Assembly (NCBI GenBank): GCA_963765935.1
Contig: CAVXXX010000001.1
Span: 1,054,001-1,118,000 of the forward strand
Reading direction: 5' to 3'
DNA from: JAMXLG01 sp963765935
Lineage (GTDB): Bacteria; Vulcanimicrobiota; Vulcanimicrobiia; Vulcanimicrobiales; Vulcanimicrobiaceae
DNA: 64,000 nt
This document shows positions 61,101 to 64,000 of the stretch, in pieces (position 1 is the first letter of the stretch; every line of letters begins with the position of its first letter). The notes under the pieces are model-generated. The model worked only from the letters and a program-made list of their open reading frames with translations, was not told where the DNA came from and did not search any database. The translations under genes and the position numbers were made by a program.

Positions 61101-63842
61101 CTACTTGCGCAATTGACGCAAGACGTATTGAAGAATGCCTCCGTGACGATAGTACTCCGCTTCGTCGGGCGTATCGATACGCACGAGCGCCTTGAACTGC
61201 AGCGATTTGCCGGAGTTCGGATCCGTCGCTTTGACGTTGACGTGCATGCGCGGCGTGATACCGCTTTCTATGCCGGTGATCTCGTAGATCTCTTCGCCAC
61301 TCAGCGCATACGTCGAACGATCCGAGCCGTCCATGAACTGCAAGGGCAGAATGCCCATACCGATCAGGTTGCTGCGGTGGATGCGTTCGAACGATTCGGC
61401 GATGACCGCCTTGATGCCGAGAAGATACGGACCCTTCGCCGCCCAGTCGCGTGACGAACCCGATCCATACTCTTTTCCGGCGAGCACGATCAACGGCGCG
61501 CCTTCGGCTTTATACTTCATCGCGGCATCGAAAATCGACATCTGCTCGTTGCCGGGCAGGTAGCGCGTTACGCCGCCTTCCACGCCAGGAACGAGTTGAT
61601 TGCGCAGACGCACGTTTGCGAAGGTACCGCGCACCATTACTTCGTGATTCCCGCGACGCGCGCCGTATGAGTTGAAGTCCTTCGGCTCGACGCCGTGTTC
61701 CATCAAATACTTTGCCGCGGGGGACGTCTTTGCGATGTTACCAGCCGGCGAAATATGGTCGGTCGTGATGGAGTCGCCGAAGACGGCGAGCACGCGAGCG
61801 TTTTTGATGTCAGCAAGCGGCGCCGGCTCGGCGGGCATGTTCTCGAAGTAGGGCGGATTCTTGACGTACTCGGACTTCGGATCCCACTGGTAACGTTCGC
61901 TCTTCGCAACGTCGAGCTTCGCCCAGTGTTCGTCCCCCTTGAACACATCGGAGTAACGCGTCTTGAACATATCGTCGGTTACGCACGCGGTGACCGTCTT
62001 CGCAATCTCTTCGTTGCTCGGCCAAATGTCTTTGAGATAGACCGGCTTGCCATCGGTGTCGTCACCGACGGGCTCGTGCGTAAGATCGATGTCCATTCGC
62101 CCGGCAAGCGCATATGCAACGACAAGCGGCGGCGAGGCGAGATAATTTGCACGCACTTGCGGATGGATGCGGCCTTCGAAGTTCCGGTTACCGGAAAGCA
62201 CCGCAGCGACGATGAGATCTTGATCGGCAATCGTCTCCGACACATCGCTCGGCAGTGGTCCGGAGTTTCCGATACACGTCGTGCAGCCGTATCCAACGAT
62301 GTTGAAGCCGAGCGTATCGAGATAGTTCTGCAATCCCGCTTTCGCGAGATAATCCTTGACGACTTTGGAACCCGGCGCAAGGGACGTCTTCACCCACGGC
62401 TTGCTCTTCAAACCGCGCTGCACAGCATTGCGCGCGAGAAGCCCGGCGCCAATGAGCACCGACGGATTCGATGTATTCGTGCAGCTCGTGATCGCCGCGA
62501 TGACGACCGCGCCGTCGCTAACGTCTTTTTCCGTTTGCGCGATCGTCGCGGTACCGCCGCCGCCTTCGTTCTGGTAGCGCGCGATCGCGCCGTTCTTTCC
62601 TTCGCGTGCCGCCGTCCACTCTTGCATCGCCGCATTGAACGAGGATTTAACGTCACCGAGGCTCACGCGATCCTGCGGACGACGCGGACCGGCAACGTTC
62701 GGCTCGACATCGCCGAGGTCAAGGTGCACTACGTCGGTGTATTCCGCGTCCGGCGTTGCATCCGTGCGGAACATCCCTTGCGCCTTCGCATAGGCTTCGA
62801 CGAGCGCAACATGTTCTTCGGAACGGCCGGTGAGACGCAGATACTCGAGCGTCCGGTCATCGATCGGAAAAATCGCGCATGTCGAGCCGAATTCCGGCGA
62901 CATATTGCCGATCGTCGTGCGGTCCGCGACGGGCAGTTTGCTCAAACCTTTGCCGAAGAACTCGACGAATTTTCCGACCACGCCCTTCTTGCGCAGCATC
63001 TCGGTGATCTTGAGCACGAGATCGGTCGCTGTCACGCCTTCGCGCAGCGCACCTTCGAGACGGAAGCCGATCACTTCGGGAATCAACATCGTCACGGGTT
63101 GGCCGAGCATCGCTGCTTCCGCTTCGATGCCGCCGACGCCCCACGCGAGCACGCCGACACCATTGACCATCGTCGTGTGCGAATCCGTACCGACCGCGGT
63201 ATCGGGATATGCCGTTGCGTTCTTCGCATCAAAGGCAATGCCCGCGCCGCCGCCGCCGAAGACGACGCGCGCAAGATACTCGATGTTGACTTGATGAACG
63301 ATGCCGGTGTCGGGCGGAACGGCACGGAAGCCGTCGAGCGCCGATTGGCCCCACTTCAAAAACGCGTAGCGTTCGCGGTTTCGCTCGAATTCGAGATCGG
63401 CGTTCTTTTGCAACGCATCGTTGTTGCCGAAATAGTCGATCTGCACCGAGTGATCGATGACGAGTTCGACCGGTTGCAACGGATTGATCTTCTTCGGATC
63501 ACCGCCCATTGCAGCCATTGCGTCACGCATTGCTGCAAGATCGACGACGCACGGAACGCCGGTGAAGTCTTGCAACAGCACGCGCGCCGGACGAAACGCG
63601 ATTTCTTTTTCCGGCGCGGCTTTTGAATTCCACCGCGCGAGCGCTTCGATGTCCGACTTCGTTACCGACCGTCCGTCTTCAAAACGAAGCAAGTTTTCAA
63701 GCAGAATTTTCAGACTGTACGGGAGGCGGCCGAGCTTCGTGAGCCCCGCCTTCTCGACCGCATCGAGACGAAAATACGTGTACGTACGGCCGCCGACGCC
63801 GAGCGTGTCGACCGCGTTGAAGCTATTCACGTGCTGATTCAT
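61101..63842 (-). CDS. acnA: Aconitate hydratase, AcnA type
   Basis: A 913-residue protein from ATG 63842. AcnA features: VVDLAAMRDAMAAMGGDPKK, VGTDSHTTMVNGVGVLAWGV, the cluster cysteines in GYGCTTCIGNSGPLP and near AITSCTNTSNPSVLIGAGL, and the swivel domain GSGSSRDWAAKGPYLLGIKA. It isomerises citrate and isocitrate in the TCA cycle and may double as an iron-responsive RNA-binding protein, as known for AcnA. The start overlaps the upstream gene's stop (ATGA). Confidence 0.96.
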   Translation of the reverse strand: MNQHVNSFNAVDTLGVGGRTYTYFRLDAVEKAGLTKLGRLPYSLKILLENLLRFEDGRSVTKSDIEALARWNSKAAPEKEIAFRPARVLLQDFTGVPCVVDLAAMRDAMAAMGGDPKKINPLQPVELVIDHSVQIDYFGNNDALQKNADLEFERNRERYAFLKWGQSALDGFRAVPPDTGIVHQVNIEYLARVVFGGGGAGIAFDAKNATAYPDTAVGTDSHTTMVNGVGVLAWGVGGIEAEAAMLGQPVTMLIPEVIGFRLEGALREGVTATDLVLKITEMLRKKGVVGKFVEFFGKGLSKLPVADRTTIGNMSPEFGSTCAIFPIDDRTLEYLRLTGRSEEHVALVEAYAKAQGMFRTDATPDAEYTDVVHLDLGDVEPNVAGPRRPQDRVSLGDVKSSFNAAMQEWTAAREGKNGAIARYQNEGGGGTATIAQTEKDVSDGAVVIAAITSCTNTSNPSVLIGAGLLARNAVQRGLKSKPWVKTSLAPGSKVVKDYLAKAGLQNYLDTLGFNIVGYGCTTCIGNSGPLPSDVSETIADQDLIVAAVLSGNRNFEGRIHPQVRANYLASPPLVVAYALAGRMDIDLTHEPVGDDTDGKPVYLKDIWPSNEEIAKTVTACVTDDMFKTRYSDVFKGDEHWAKLDVAKSERYQWDPKSEYVKNPPYFENMPAEPAPLADIKNARVLAVFGDSITTDHISPAGNIAKTSPAAKYLMEHGVEPKDFNSYGARRGNHEVMVRGTFANVRLRNQLVPGVEGGVTRYLPGNEQMSIFDAAMKYKAEGAPLIVLAGKEYGSGSSRDWAAKGPYLLGIKAVIAESFERIHRSNLIGMGILPLQFMDGSDRSTYALSGEEIYEITGIESGITPRMHVNVKATDPNSGKSLQFKALVRIDTPDEAEYYRHGGILQYVLRQLRK

Positions 63843-64000
63843 GGCGTTAAGCGTATTTTGGGGTCGCCTTGGGCGTAGCCTTCGATGCCCATGCGCAGCT
63901 CGCCAGACAAAAGTCGCCATAGGGGCTCGGCAACGAGCGCCATCCTCCAATGCGAGAGATCGAGCAGCGCATCGAACGCCTCTTGCGTTTGCGGAACCTC
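63839..64000 (-). CDS. C-terminal end of an unidentified protein
   Basis: The last 53 residues of a gene entering from the right edge: EVPQTQEAFDALLDLSHWRM ... LVAEPLWRLLSGELRMGIEG ... DPKIRLTP, stop at 63839-63841 overlapping the aconitase ATG. It is helical and ends in a short basic tail. The family cannot be told from this part. It is coupled to acnA by the overlap. Confidence 0.6.
   Translation of the reverse strand, partial: EVPQTQEAFDALLDLSHWRMALVAEPLWRLLSGELRMGIEGYAQGDPKIRLTP

Noticed and set aside
61695..63626. A 643-codon open frame on the plus strand
   Set aside because: Antisense to aconitase, whose catalytic motifs are all present; the plus-strand frame has no recognisable sequence.

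Overview
The window looks like bacterial chromosome of moderately high GC (by eye in the upper fifties percent, falling in the 23.7-31 kb section). Gene content is that of a free-living aerobic heterotroph: a leucine-degradation cluster, pyruvate dehydrogenase E1/E2, aconitase, thiamine and purine genes, many exported proteins with Pro/Ser/Thr-rich linkers, two giant sortilin-like BNR proteins, and a PDZ - multi-membrane-span - GAF receptor. This resembles Candidatus Eremiobacterota (WPS-2) or a related deep Terrabacteria lineage. That placement is an inference from protein style, since the window has no rRNA or other strong marker.

Layout. 0-5 kb: a DUF1501/DUF1800 pair, divergent from methylcrotonyl-CoA carboxylase beta, which is followed directly by an EamA transporter. 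5-7.7 kb: small exported proteins and a lipoprotein molybdopterin oxidoreductase with a cytochrome b partner. 7.7-14 kb: liuC-liuD-liuE, which with the beta subunit at 1.8 kb gives most of the path from 3-methylcrotonyl-CoA to acetoacetate, then an amidohydrolase, a glycosyltransferase and DUF3052. 14-18.7 kb: purEK, a glycoside hydrolase, an SDR and a His/Met-rich exported protein. 18.7-21.6 kb: a compact zur-znuA-znuC-znuB zinc operon headed by a near-perfect palindromic operator.

23.6-29.1 kb is a decayed integrated region at a tRNA-Ala(CGC) gene. Three copies of the tRNA 3' end (23623, 28236, 29008) bracket two nested cargo segments. The first carries a PDZ-membrane-GAF receptor, a LuxR-type HTH fragment, a broken gene and an IS3 remnant. 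The second carries a mini-bactofilin. No intact integrase remains, but two different sets of short direct repeats lie near the ends. Broken or frameshifted genes are concentrated here and continue to about 32 kb.

32-50 kb: a Zn-ribbon/metallopeptidase pair, an MFS transporter, an amidohydrolase-SnoaL fusion, a shortened GreA-like factor with an alcohol dehydrogenase, two tandem BNR/Asp-box proteins, a fluoride operon (crcB, DUF190 and a 46-residue membrane protein too short for routine calling), a lytic transglycosylase, a REP-like palindrome, and thiC under a TPP riboswitch with a HAD phosphatase behind it. 50-64 kb: a FecR-domain protein, an EamA transporter, aceE-aceF, a diguanylate cyclase, a WYL regulator, a HAD phosphatase, and an overlapping run on the minus strand: unknown gene, aconitase, a histidine-decarboxylase-like enzyme and an ACT protein.

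Several otherwise recognisable genes carry single frameshifts (liuC, a quinone oxidoreductase, a serine hydrolase, a lipoprotein, two GNAT-like genes). Without reads I cannot tell true decay from assembly indels, so each is marked.
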